Source of the DNA: Carnobacterium_B sp045617425 | GTDB taxonomy: Bacteria > Bacillota > Bacilli > Lactobacillales > Carnobacteriaceae | Direction: 5' to 3' | DNA: 64,000 nt | NCBI RefSeq assembly: GCF_045617425.1 | Contig: NZ_JAZLIO010000022.1 | Location: 124,001-188,000 of the forward strand | Part shown: positions 17,989-26,479 of the stretch, piece by piece | Layout: every line of letters starts with the position of its first letter | How positions within the stretch are numbered: the stretch's first letter is position 1 | Notes under the pieces: generated by a model | Told to the model about the DNA's origin: nothing | The model's input: only the letters and a program-made list of their open reading frames with translations | The model's database searches: none | Position numbers and translations under genes: made by a program

Positions 17989-19647
17989 TTATTTTGTAAC
18001 AGATGTCCATTTAAGCGACCATTCTGCTCCAACTAAATATGTTGTAAAATCTTGAACATAGTCCTTTTTTAATACTGCATAAGCACGTTGATAGATTGGT
18101 GCAATACCAGCTTCATCCATTAATACTTTTTCTGCATCGAGCATATCTTGCCAACGTGATTCTAAATCTGTCACATTTGTTTGAGCACTTTCAATTAGTG
18201 CATCGTAATCAGCGCTGCTATAGCTAGATTTATTATTTCCATTTTCTGATTGGAATAATTCTAAGAAATTGATAGGATCAGCATAATCTGCTCCCCATAA
18301 TGCTAATTGAATGTCATAATCTTGATTGCTGTTAGCATCTAGACGTACTTTAAATGGTACATTTCTTAATGAGATATCTAATCCCGGTAAGTTTTGTGTT
18401 AATTGTCCTTGTAAAAACTCAATTGATTTTTTAGCATTTTCAGTATCATCACTTAAAATTTCTAATGATAAAGAATCTACTCCTAATTCTTGTAATCCCT
18501 TTTCCCAATATTCTTGAGCTTGTTCAAGATCAAATGTCAATAGATCACCGTTTTGATCACGGTAGTCTTCTCCAGTTGATGGATCAACAGCTAATGATTG
18601 TGGAACAAGTCCGTTAGCTGGGATAGAACCATTTTGAAGAACTGTATCAACATATGCTTGTTTATCAAAAGCCATGGCAATAGCTTTGCGAATATTTTCA
18701 TTTGCTAAAGCTGTTTCTTCTCCATCACGTTTTTGATTGAATTTAAGGTATGCTACAGTAGATGTTGGCTGAGTTTGTAAGTCTGGATTACCTTGTTGAG
18801 TTTGTACGTAATCGCCTGATAAAATCATACGGTCAATTGATCCAGTATCATATAAATTCAAAGCAGTTGATGTTTCTTTGATAACATCAATATTAGCTGT
18901 ATCTAATTCAACAGTTTCTGCATCCCAATAATCTTCGTTCTTGTTTAATACCCAGCTTAAACCGGTTCCGTCCCATTCATCTAGTACAAAAGGTCCGTTA
19001 TAAAGAACGTGATCACTATTTGAAGCATAAGCATCACCCTGTTCTGTAACGTATGCTTCATTTTGAGGGAAGAACATTGACAATGTTGTCAAACTTTCAA
19101 AATAAGGAACTGCTTTTTCTAATTGGATTTCTAACGTTTTATCATCAACAGCTGTCACTCCAAGTTCAGACGGTTCCATTTCACCTTGTAAAATAGCCGT
19201 TGCGTTTGCTACTACTCCATCAATCATATAAGAGTACTCTGCAGCAGTTTCAGGTGTTACCAAGCGTGTCCATGCGAAAACAAAGTCGCTAGCTGTTACA
19301 GGGTCACCGTTTGACCATACAGCATCTTCTCTGATTTTAAAGGTGTAAGTCAATCCATCTTCACTGATTTCTGGTTCTTCAGCAGCCATTCCTAAAACAA
19401 GTTCACCCTCTGGTCCTTGACGGTATAGCCCTTCATTAACGTTGTTCATTACATTGAAACTAACAGCGTCCGTAGCTAATACTGAATCCATTGTTGGTAA
19501 TTCAGCTGACTCAATTAAGTTTAATTCTTGTTTGTCGTTTCCATTTGTATTTGTTGTCGATTCTTCTTTGTTTCCACCACAAGCTGCTAATAAACTAACG
19601 GAAGCTAGTGATAACCCCATTAACTGAAGATATTTTTTCTTTTCCAC
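17989..19647 (-). CDS. oppA: Oligopeptide-binding lipoprotein OppA (copy 1)
   Basis: 552 residues. The lipoprotein signal peptide ends in LLAACGG (Cys about 23), followed by a Ser/Thr/Asn-rich linker and a family 5 solute-binding domain with FKIREDAVWSNGDPVTASDF (about 104-123). It should bind peptides outside the membrane and deliver them to OppBCDF. By eye it is roughly three-quarters identical to the next gene, so the two are tandem paralogues. A terminator lies between them, so each may be expressed separately. Confidence 0.93.
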   Translation of the reverse strand: MEKKKYLQLMGLSLASVSLLAACGGNKEESTTNTNGNDKQELNLIESAELPTMDSVLATDAVSFNVMNNVNEGLYRQGPEGELVLGMAAEEPEISEDGLTYTFKIREDAVWSNGDPVTASDFVFAWTRLVTPETAAEYSYMIDGVVANATAILQGEMEPSELGVTAVDDKTLEIQLEKAVPYFESLTTLSMFFPQNEAYVTEQGDAYASNSDHVLYNGPFVLDEWDGTGLSWVLNKNEDYWDAETVELDTANIDVIKETSTALNLYDTGSIDRMILSGDYVQTQQGNPDLQTQPTSTVAYLKFNQKRDGEETALANENIRKAIAMAFDKQAYVDTVLQNGSIPANGLVPQSLAVDPSTGEDYRDQNGDLLTFDLEQAQEYWEKGLQELGVDSLSLEILSDDTENAKKSIEFLQGQLTQNLPGLDISLRNVPFKVRLDANSNQDYDIQLALWGADYADPINFLELFQSENGNNKSSYSSADYDALIESAQTNVTDLESRWQDMLDAEKVLMDEAGIAPIYQRAYAVLKKDYVQDFTTYLVGAEWSLKWTSVTK

Positions 19648-19768
19648 TTCTTTTCCTCCTAATGAATCATAATGAAATATTCATAACTTCTTCATTTTAT
19701 CATCATTTAAAAGAGAGAGAAATGAGTATTTACTTACTCTAATAGGAATCTTATCCTTCTCACATACT

Positions 19769-19813
19769 AAACACAAAAAAAGAGCGAATATAATTCGCTC
19801 TTTTTTTGTGTTT
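19769..19813 (-). terminator. Terminator after the second OppA gene
   Basis: A 19-bp stem (19771-19789 with 19793-19811) reaching the stop codon of the gene, with A and T runs on both sides. Confidence 0.85.
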
Positions 19814-21492
19814 TATTCTTTTCCGTCAATTGAAGCCCATTTGTATGAGTATTCTGCACCTGTTAAGTGACTTGAGAAATCTTTAAGATAATCTTTTTCT
19901 AAAACAGAGTATGCACGTTGATAAATTGGTGCAATTCCGCCTGTTTCCATTAAGATTTTTTCAGCTTCTAACATATCTTCCCAACGGCCTTCTAAATCTG
20001 TTACGTTTGTTTGAGCACTTTCAACTAATGCATCGTAATCAGGATTAGAGTAGCTTGATTTATTGTTCCCATTTTCTGAATGGAACAATTCTAAGAAGTT
20101 GATTGGATCTGCATAGTCAGCTCCCCAACCAGCCATTTCGATATCGTAATCTTGATTCGTATCTGCATCCAAACGAACTTTAAATGGAACATTTCTTAAA
20201 TTAATTTCTAAACCTGGTAGATTTGAAGTCAATTGTCCTTGCATAAATTCTAGAGATTTTTTAGCATTTTCAGTATCATCACCTAAAATTTCTAAAGTAA
20301 GTGAATCTACACCTAACTCTTCTAAACCTGCTTCAAAATACTCTTGCGCTTGTTCAACGTCATAAGTTAATAAATCTCCACTTTGTTCACGGAAATCTTC
20401 ACCTGCAGCAGGATCAACAGCTAATTCAGCTGGAACTAACCCATTAGCTGGAATAGAACCGTTTTGAAGAACTGTATCAGCAAAAGCTTGTTTATCAAAC
20501 GCCATTGCAATAGCTTTACGAATATTTTCATTAGCTAAAGGTGTTTCTTCTCCATCACGTTCTTGGTTAAATTTAAAGTAGAAAACAGATGATGTTGGTT
20601 GAGTTTTCAATTCAGGATCGCCTTGTTTTGTTTGTACATATTCACCTGATAATGTAATACGGTCAACTGCTCCTGTATCGTATAAGTTGATTGCAGTAGA
20701 TGTTTCTTTAACTACATCAACATTTATTGCATCTAACACGACAGTTTCTGCATCCCAGTACTCTTCATTTTTATTCAACACCCAGCTTAAGCCAGTTCCA
20801 TCCCATTCGTCCAATACAAAAGGTCCATTATAAAGAACGGTTTCACTATTAGTTGCGTAATTTTCACCTTGTTCTGTTACAAAAGCTTCATTTTGTGGTA
20901 AAAACATAGGAAGTGTTAGTAAATCTTTGAAGTAAGGCACAGCTTTTTCTAATTGAACTTCTAAAGTTTTTTCATCAACAGCTGTAGCACCCAATTCTGA
21001 AGGTTCCATTTCTCCAGTTAAGATTGCAGAAGCATTCTCAACAACACCGTCAATCATATACGAGTATTCAGCAGCTGTTTCAGGAGTTGCTAAACGTTGC
21101 CAAGCATAGACAAAATCATTTGCTGTAACGGGTTCACCATTAGACCAAACTGCATCTTCTCTGATTTTAAAAGTGTACGTTAATCCGTCTTCACTGACTT
21201 CAGGTTCTTCCTCAGCCATTCCTAATTCAAGTTTATTCTCTGGGTTTTGACGATATAAGCCTTCATTTACGTTATTTAAAACAGTACCACTTACTACGTC
21301 TGTTGATTTTGCTGAATCCATATTAGGTAATTCTGCAGATTCAATCAAGTTAAGTACTTGTTCTTCAGAAGAAGTACCGGCAGTAGAACTTTCACTACTT
21401 GCTGTTTCTCCATCATTTCCACCACAAGCTGCTAAAATTAATGCAGATGTAGCTGTTAAACCTAATAAACTAACTAATTTACTCTTTTTCAT
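19813..21492 (-). CDS. oppA: Oligopeptide-binding lipoprotein OppA (copy 2)
   Basis: 559 residues from the ATG at 21492, which gives a normal lipoprotein signal (MKKSKLVSLLGL, then LILAACGG, Cys about 23) and has AGGGGG upstream; the frame opens fourteen codons earlier. The mature protein has a Ser/Thr-rich linker and the same family 5 domain as copy 1. The two differ mainly in the linker and in scattered binding-domain residues (for example QLALWGADY against EMAGWGADY), which may change peptide preference. It lies about 10 kb from the oppBCDF operon on the same strand. Confidence 0.93.
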   Translation of the reverse strand: MKKSKLVSLLGLTATSALILAACGGNDGETASSESSTAGTSSEEQVLNLIESAELPNMDSAKSTDVVSGTVLNNVNEGLYRQNPENKLELGMAEEEPEVSEDGLTYTFKIREDAVWSNGEPVTANDFVYAWQRLATPETAAEYSYMIDGVVENASAILTGEMEPSELGATAVDEKTLEVQLEKAVPYFKDLLTLPMFLPQNEAFVTEQGENYATNSETVLYNGPFVLDEWDGTGLSWVLNKNEEYWDAETVVLDAINVDVVKETSTAINLYDTGAVDRITLSGEYVQTKQGDPELKTQPTSSVFYFKFNQERDGEETPLANENIRKAIAMAFDKQAFADTVLQNGSIPANGLVPAELAVDPAAGEDFREQSGDLLTYDVEQAQEYFEAGLEELGVDSLTLEILGDDTENAKKSLEFMQGQLTSNLPGLEINLRNVPFKVRLDADTNQDYDIEMAGWGADYADPINFLELFHSENGNNKSSYSNPDYDALVESAQTNVTDLEGRWEDMLEAEKILMETGGIAPIYQRAYSVLEKDYLKDFSSHLTGAEYSYKWASIDGKE

Positions 21493-21752
21493 ATTAAATC
21501 CCCCTATTTCTTTTTCAATTCTTCTAATAATCAATAACTCAATATTAGTTTACTCAAATTATATTATCATCTTATTATCACAATTTCAATAAGAATTATT
21601 AAAATAATGTAATAAAAATTTATTATCCTAACCATATACTCATTATTTTTATGAACAATGCCTATACATATAGTTTTCTAATTAGTTTTACTTATTAAAA
21701 ATTTCGTTTTATTTGTTACAAATCTGACACATTTAATTTTATTATTATTCCA
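21493..21752. other. AT-rich leader and promoter region of oppA copy 2
   Basis: There is no gene here. A minus-strand TATAAT lies near 21558-21563 but no good -35 is at standard spacing. The rest is AT-rich with no hairpin I would call. Confidence 0.4.
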
Positions 21753-21790
21753 AAAAAAAAGCTATCTCACAGAATAGTGAAATAGCTTTT
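21753..21790 (-). terminator. Terminator of the infC-rpmI-rplT operon
   Basis: A 14-bp stem (21757-21770 with 21777-21790) with one wobble in the minus-strand RNA, followed by a T run on that strand. Confidence 0.85.
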
Positions 21791-21800
21791 AAAATATTAT

Positions 21801-22160
21801 TTATTTGTTTAACGCAGTTTTAGCTTGTTCAGCTAACGCTGTAAATGCAGGAGCATCTGTAACAGCAATCTCAGCTAACATTTTACGGTTAACATCGATT
21901 TCTGCTAATTTAAGACCATGCATAAATGTGCTGTAGCTCATGTTATTTAAACGAGCAGCTGCATTGATACGTGCGATCCATAATTTACGGAAATCACGTT
22001 TCTTTTGACGACGGTCTCTATAAGCATAAGTATAAGATTTCATTACTTGTTGCTTAGCAGTTTTGAATAAAATATGTTTTGAACCGTAGTACCCTTTTGC
22101 TAATTTTAATATTTTTTTACGACGTTTACGAGTAACCGTTCCACCTTTTACACGTGGCAT
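21801..22160 (-). CDS. rplT: 50S ribosomal protein L20
   Basis: 119 residues, a basic N-terminal half with the family start MPRVKGGTVTRKRRKK. It binds 23S rRNA early in large-subunit assembly. In Firmicutes it also binds the leader of its own operon and represses it; a matching leader is present at 23045-23189. It is last in infC-rpmI-rplT, 107 nt after rpmI. Confidence 0.98.
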   Translation of the reverse strand: MPRVKGGTVTRKRRKKILKLAKGYYGSKHILFKTAKQQVMKSYTYAYRDRRQKKRDFRKLWIARINAAARLNNMSYSTFMHGLKLAEIDVNRKMLAEIAVTDAPAFTALAEQAKTALNK

Positions 22161-22267
22161 ATTAATTTCCTCCTCTAAGATGTTTTCTCTACAAGAAAAC
22201 TCTTTTGACTAATTTAAATTACATTCGTTCATTTTTAAAATGAACTAAAATACGCTAAGGTAAAAGT

Positions 22268-22465
22268 TTACCATTTAGCTAATTGTTGACGGATACGTTT
22301 CATATCACTAGAAGATACCATTGTTGATTTACGTAATTTACGTTTTTGTTTTTGTGATTTATTTGCAAACATATGGCTTGTTTTAGAATGGTGACGTTTT
22401 AATCCGCCGTTACCTGTTCTTTTGAACCGTTTTGCTGAACCACGGTGTGTTTTTTGTTTTGGCAT
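22268..22465 (-). CDS. rpmI: 50S ribosomal protein L35
   Basis: 65 residues, highly basic, with MPKQKTHRGSAKRFKRTGNG at the start as in all L35 proteins. The ATG follows GAGGAAAT. It lies between infC and rplT in the universal order. Confidence 0.98.
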   Translation of the reverse strand: MPKQKTHRGSAKRFKRTGNGGLKRHHSKTSHMFANKSQKQKRKLRKSTMVSSSDMKRIRQQLAKW

Positions 22466-22490
22466 TTGTTATTTCCTCCTCAAAATACTC

Positions 22491-23012
22491 TTACTTTTCA
22501 TTCTTTGGTGCTAAAATTAAGAACATGCTACGACCATCCATTTTAGCAGCTGATTCAATAGTTGAAATATCAGCTGTTTCTTTAGCTAAACGATCCAACA
22601 CTTCCTTACCAATACCTTTATGAGTAATGGCACGACCTTTAAATCGGATTGAAGCCTTTACTTTATCTCCTTTTTCAAGGAACTTACGCGCGTTACGTAA
22701 TTTAGTATTAAAATCATTCAAATCAATAGTAGGACTTAATCTTACTTCTTTGATACTTATGACTTTTTGATTTTTACGGGCTTCACGTTCTTTTTTCTGT
22801 TGCTCAAAACGGAATTTACCGTAATCCATAATACGTGCTACAGGCGGTTTTGCTTTTGGAGCTACTAGTACTAAGTCTAAGTTTGCTTCTTCTGCAAGTT
22901 TTAACGCTTCACTTTTTGTAATTACACCAAGTTGTTCGCTATTACTACCAATAACGCGTAATTCACGTGCACGAATGCCGTCATTTACCATCATATCTTT
23001 TGCTATGGTCAT
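22491..23012 (-). CDS. infC: Translation initiation factor IF-3
   Basis: Up to 173 residues with both IF-3 domains: N-terminal DGIRARELRVIGSN (about 11-24) and, after the linker helix, the C-terminal domain with VRLSPTIDLND (about 89-99). It prevents premature subunit joining and checks the start codon. The ATG at 23012 lies only one base after GGAGGTG, too close. The second codon after it is followed by ATA at 23006, which lies 7 nt from GGAGGTG and aligns with the AUU start of Bacillus infC. I keep the ATG coordinate but think ATA (171 residues) is the likelier start. Confidence 0.95.
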   Translation of the reverse strand: MTIAKDMMVNDGIRARELRVIGSNSEQLGVITKSEALKLAEEANLDLVLVAPKAKPPVARIMDYGKFRFEQQKKEREARKNQKVISIKEVRLSPTIDLNDFNTKLRNARKFLEKGDKVKASIRFKGRAITHKGIGKEVLDRLAKETADISTIESAAKMDGRSMFLILAPKNEK

Positions 23013-23044
23013 ACACCTCCATTAGATTTGAGAGAAAGAACAGC

Positions 23045-23189
23045 AGAAAAATAGACGAGTTCATTATGAACCCGCCTATAAATAATTTCTAACTCACACC
23101 GAATGCAAGTTATCATCGTTTATATCTAGCCCAGAGACACTTTCGTCAACTTAGGCGAGAAGCGGGTGCTTCTGCTTGATTTTCTCAAC
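23045..23189 (-). ncRNA. L20-type leader of infC-rpmI-rplT with attenuator
   Basis: The RNA from the promoter at 23196-23224 contains the block CACCCGCTTCTCGCC and CTAAGTTGACGAAA (about 23139-23168), which I recognise from L20 leaders of Firmicutes. It ends in a 13-bp terminator hairpin (23051-23063 with 23067-23079) and a T run just before the infC ribosome site. L20 binding would favour termination, as known in Bacillus. Confidence 0.85.
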
Positions 23190-23195
23190 TCATTT

Positions 23196-23224
23196 ATTAT
23201 ACTTTATTGAATCTAGAATGTCAA
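23196..23224 (-). promoter_or_regulatory. Promoter of infC-rpmI-rplT
   Basis: Consensus TTGACA (23219-23224) and TATAAT (23196-23201) on the minus strand, exactly 17 nt apart, placed right after the thrS stop. Confidence 0.88.
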
Positions 23225-23227
23225 TGA

Positions 23228-25165
23228 TTAGTTGCTAAAGTTTTTTATTTCTGATGAAACTTTTTCTAAATAATCAGTTAACCGAATTGTTTCAGTTGCT
23301 TTCTCGCCATACTTACGTACCGCAACCGTGTTATCTTGAACTTCACTATCTCCAACAACTAATTGATAAGGTATTTTTTGTGTTTGAGAAGCACGTATTT
23401 TATACCCCATTTTTTCGTTGCGCTCGTCAACTTCTACGCGCATTCCAATACTTTCCAATTGTTTTTTGATCTCATAAGCATAATCTATATGCATATCTAA
23501 ATTAACTGGAATAATTGTCGCTTGAACCGGTGCTAACCAAGTAGGAAACGCCCCTTTATATTCTTCGATCAAGTAAGCTACAAACCGCTCCATTGTAGAA
23601 ACGATACCACGGTGAATAACTACAGGACGGTGATTATTTTCACCATCTTCTCCTACATATGTTAGATCAAAACGTTCTGGAAGTAAAAAGTCTAGTTGGA
23701 TCGTTGAAAGTGTCTCTTCAATTCCAATAGCTGTTTTTACTAGTACGTCTAGTTTAGGACCATAGAAAGCTGCTTCGCCTTCTGCTTCAAAATATTCTAG
23801 TTTCATATCATCCATAGCTGCTTTAAGCATTGTTTGGGCTTTTTCCCACATACCGTCATCGTCATAATATTTTTCTGTGTTATTAGGATCGCGGTAACTT
23901 AGACGGAAACGATAATCAGTAATATTGAAATCACTGTATACAGCTAACATCAATTCCAATGTACGTTTAAATTCTTCTTCAATTTGATCTGGACGTACGA
24001 ATGTATGTCCATCATTCAGAGTCATTTCACGGACTCTTTGTAATCCTGATAAAGCCCCACTTTTTTCGTAGCGATGCATTTGTCCTAATTCAGCAATTCG
24101 AATCGGCAACTCACGGTAGCTATGCACATCGTTTTTGTATACCATCATATGATGTGGGCAGTTCATTGGGCGCAAGACAAGCATTTCGCCATCTCCCATA
24201 TCCATAGGTGGAAACATGTCTTCATGATAATGGTCCCAATGACCAGAAGTTTTATATAGGTTTACATCAGCCATAATAGGTGTGTAGACATGTTGATAAC
24301 CTAAACTGATTTCACGGTCAACGATGTAACGTTCAATTGTACGACGAATCGTAGCGCCTTTTGGCAACCAGAACGGCAAACCAGAGCCAACTTCAGGAGA
24401 AATCATGAATAAGTCTAATTCTTTACCTAACTTACGGTGATCACGTAATTTAGCTTCTTCACGCATTTTTATAAACTCTTTCAAGTCTTTTTTATCAAAG
24501 AATGCTGTTCCGTAAACCCGTTGCATCATTTTATTATCCGAGTTTCCTCTCCAGTAGGCACCTGCAAGAGATAACAATTTAAATACTTGAATACGACCTG
24601 TAGATGGGACATGGACACCACGACATAAATCCACAAAATCACCTTGGTCATACACTGTGATTTTTTCTGATTCAGGTAAAGCTGTAATCAATTCTACTTT
24701 ATAAGGATCATCTTTGAAGATTTCTAACGCTTCTTCACGTGTAACTTCTTTACGAACAATAGGATTGTTTTCTTTTACAATTGCCATCATTTCAGCTTCA
24801 ATTTTTGGAATATCTTCATCTGTTATTGGTGCTTCAGAATCTGTGTCATAGTAAAATCCAGTTGAAATGGCAGGACCCACTCCAAATTTTATATCTGGAT
24901 ACAAACGACGTAATGCATTTGCCATCAAGTGAGCAGTAGAATGACGCAAAATTTGTAAGGCATCTTCATGATCAGGTGTAATGATTTCAATCTCACCATT
25001 TACTTCTAGCGGACGTACTAAATCCACTAATTCTCCGTTAAATTTACCAGCTAATGCTTTTTTAGCTAAACCTTTGCTAATACTTTCAGCAATATCTTTT
25101 GTAGACGAACCTGCTGGAAAAGATTTTACTGCTCCATCTGGAAACGTAATAGTAATTTCTGACAT
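23228..25165 (-). CDS. thrS: Threonine--tRNA ligase
   Basis: 645 residues, full length. Domains in order: TGS (about 1-62); the editing domain with HSTAHLMANALRR (about 75-87) and the later CRGVHVPSTG (about 182-191); the class II core with RPMNCPHHMMVYK (about 333-345); and the anticodon domain from about residue 545. It charges tRNA-Thr. GGAGGAA lies before the ATG. A T-box leader precedes it, so transcription should rise when uncharged tRNA-Thr accumulates. Confidence 0.98.
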   Translation of the reverse strand: MSEITITFPDGAVKSFPAGSSTKDIAESISKGLAKKALAGKFNGELVDLVRPLEVNGEIEIITPDHEDALQILRHSTAHLMANALRRLYPDIKFGVGPAISTGFYYDTDSEAPITDEDIPKIEAEMMAIVKENNPIVRKEVTREEALEIFKDDPYKVELITALPESEKITVYDQGDFVDLCRGVHVPSTGRIQVFKLLSLAGAYWRGNSDNKMMQRVYGTAFFDKKDLKEFIKMREEAKLRDHRKLGKELDLFMISPEVGSGLPFWLPKGATIRRTIERYIVDREISLGYQHVYTPIMADVNLYKTSGHWDHYHEDMFPPMDMGDGEMLVLRPMNCPHHMMVYKNDVHSYRELPIRIAELGQMHRYEKSGALSGLQRVREMTLNDGHTFVRPDQIEEEFKRTLELMLAVYSDFNITDYRFRLSYRDPNNTEKYYDDDGMWEKAQTMLKAAMDDMKLEYFEAEGEAAFYGPKLDVLVKTAIGIEETLSTIQLDFLLPERFDLTYVGEDGENNHRPVVIHRGIVSTMERFVAYLIEEYKGAFPTWLAPVQATIIPVNLDMHIDYAYEIKKQLESIGMRVEVDERNEKMGYKIRASQTQKIPYQLVVGDSEVQDNTVAVRKYGEKATETIRLTDYLEKVSSEIKNFSN

Positions 25166-25220
25166 AGTTTATTCCTCCATATTCTAATTTAAAAATATCA
25201 TCTTTGTTCAGCTAGAATAT

Positions 25221-25486
25221 AAAAAAGCCCCTTTTATAGTATGTAAAATACCATAAAAGGGACGTTCATTACGTGGTTCCACCCAGATTCAGAATTTAGC
25301 AAACACACTAAATTCACTCTAAGCTGTTAACGCTAGCTAAACGTCCAACTGCTAATACGAATAGGTTCACAGTGGCACTCGAAAGGGGTCAAAACAAGAA
25401 CGAAATTAGAAAACTTTCAGCATTGTTTTCTTCTCTAAAAAAATCGCAACCAAGTTTTGGTGTCTTTCTCAATGATTTCTTTTATA
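25221..25486 (-). ncRNA. T-box riboswitch of thrS
   Basis: The T-box core GGGTGGAACCACG lies at about 25272-25284 on the minus strand. It is followed by a 13-bp terminator (arms about 25227-25262) with a T run. The upstream Stem I region has ACC at 25387-25389 in the position expected for the specifier codon, which fits threonine. The core is certain; the specifier is my reading of the fold. Confidence 0.92.
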
Positions 25487-25492
25487 TCTATC

Positions 25493-25521
25493 ATTAAAGC
25501 ACTTTTTACGTCTAATTTCAA
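25493..25521 (-). promoter_or_regulatory. Promoter of the thrS T-box transcript
   Basis: TTGAAA (25516-25521) and TTTAAT (25493-25498) on the minus strand, 17 nt apart, just downstream of the dnaI stop and just upstream of the T-box leader. Confidence 0.65.
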
Positions 25522-25547
25522 GGAAAGGATGTGTATTTTTTATTTCT

Positions 25548-26477
25548 TTATTGGAGATGGCGTCGATTAGAACCCGTCATTTTTACTTCTTTAGCTAGAT
25601 AACGAACCCTTTCCATTATTCTTTTTGCTTTTAATGGTTCATCTTCGCCTCTTTGAGTTACTCTTAAGTGCTCTTCTTCAAGTTGTCTCATATCAAAATT
25701 AGAAGAGAAAAAAGTAGGCAGTTGTTCTTGCATGCGGTACTGTAAAATGACTCCTAATACATCGTCTCTTATCCAACTAGACATAGAATCCGCGCCAATA
25801 TCATCTAACATAAATATTGGGGCTTTTTTTACAAACTCTAACTTTTCACCGGTGTTATTCTTGCCAATAGACTGTTTCATTTCCACTGCAAATGATGGAA
25901 AGTGCATAAGCGTAGAAGGAAAACCGTTTTTAGCTAATTCATGTGCTAATGCACCTAAAAGATAGGTTTTCCCTACACCAAATGATCCTTGTAAATACAA
26001 CCCTTTATGGTAGCCTTTAGGATTAGCCATATAAGCATCAATAAAATTATATGCTTCTGAAATAACATACCTCCGTTCATCCGTTAACTCAAAGTCTACT
26101 AATTTAGCATTCCGTACATCTTTAGGCATATCCATAGAATAAATACGATTTTTGATTTCTAATTCTTTTTGCCTAGCGATTAACTCAGCAGAAGGTACAT
26201 AGGTTACGTCAATGTAGTGATAGTTTAAAATCAATTTAGGATGGTAACCAGGCGCCATCATACCTTTGTTTAAATGAAATTTCTTTTTTTCTTGTACATA
26301 TTCATACAACTTAGCATAACTTTTGACAATTGCTTCATCGTCTAATTTTTGGCGATTGTCTTCAATAAATTGCATGACATCTGGATCATCTAATACTTCT
26401 TGGATCAATTCCTCATATTTATGATTCAAGTTTCGTTCTTTAATCATTCGCGTTAGACTTTCACCAATATCCTCCAT
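25548..26477 (-). CDS. dnaI: Primosomal protein DnaI (helicase loader)
   Basis: 309 residues. The N-terminal DnaI-type domain (about 1-90) is followed by an AAA+ core with Walker A GSFGVGKTY (about 164-172) and Walker B PIFMLDDIGAD (about 220-230). It loads the replicative helicase at the origin and at restarted forks. It is 2 nt downstream of dnaB, clearly in one operon nrdR-dnaB-dnaI. Confidence 0.95.
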   Translation of the reverse strand: MEDIGESLTRMIKERNLNHKYEELIQEVLDDPDVMQFIEDNRQKLDDEAIVKSYAKLYEYVQEKKKFHLNKGMMAPGYHPKLILNYHYIDVTYVPSAELIARQKELEIKNRIYSMDMPKDVRNAKLVDFELTDERRYVISEAYNFIDAYMANPKGYHKGLYLQGSFGVGKTYLLGALAHELAKNGFPSTLMHFPSFAVEMKQSIGKNNTGEKLEFVKKAPIFMLDDIGADSMSSWIRDDVLGVILQYRMQEQLPTFFSSNFDMRQLEEEHLRVTQRGEDEPLKAKRIMERVRYLAKEVKMTGSNRRHLQ

Positions 26478-26479
26478 TA

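Noticed and set aside
23254..25187. Several + strand frames inside and around thrS
   Set aside because: They are antisense shadows of a certain synthetase gene and lack ribosome sites.
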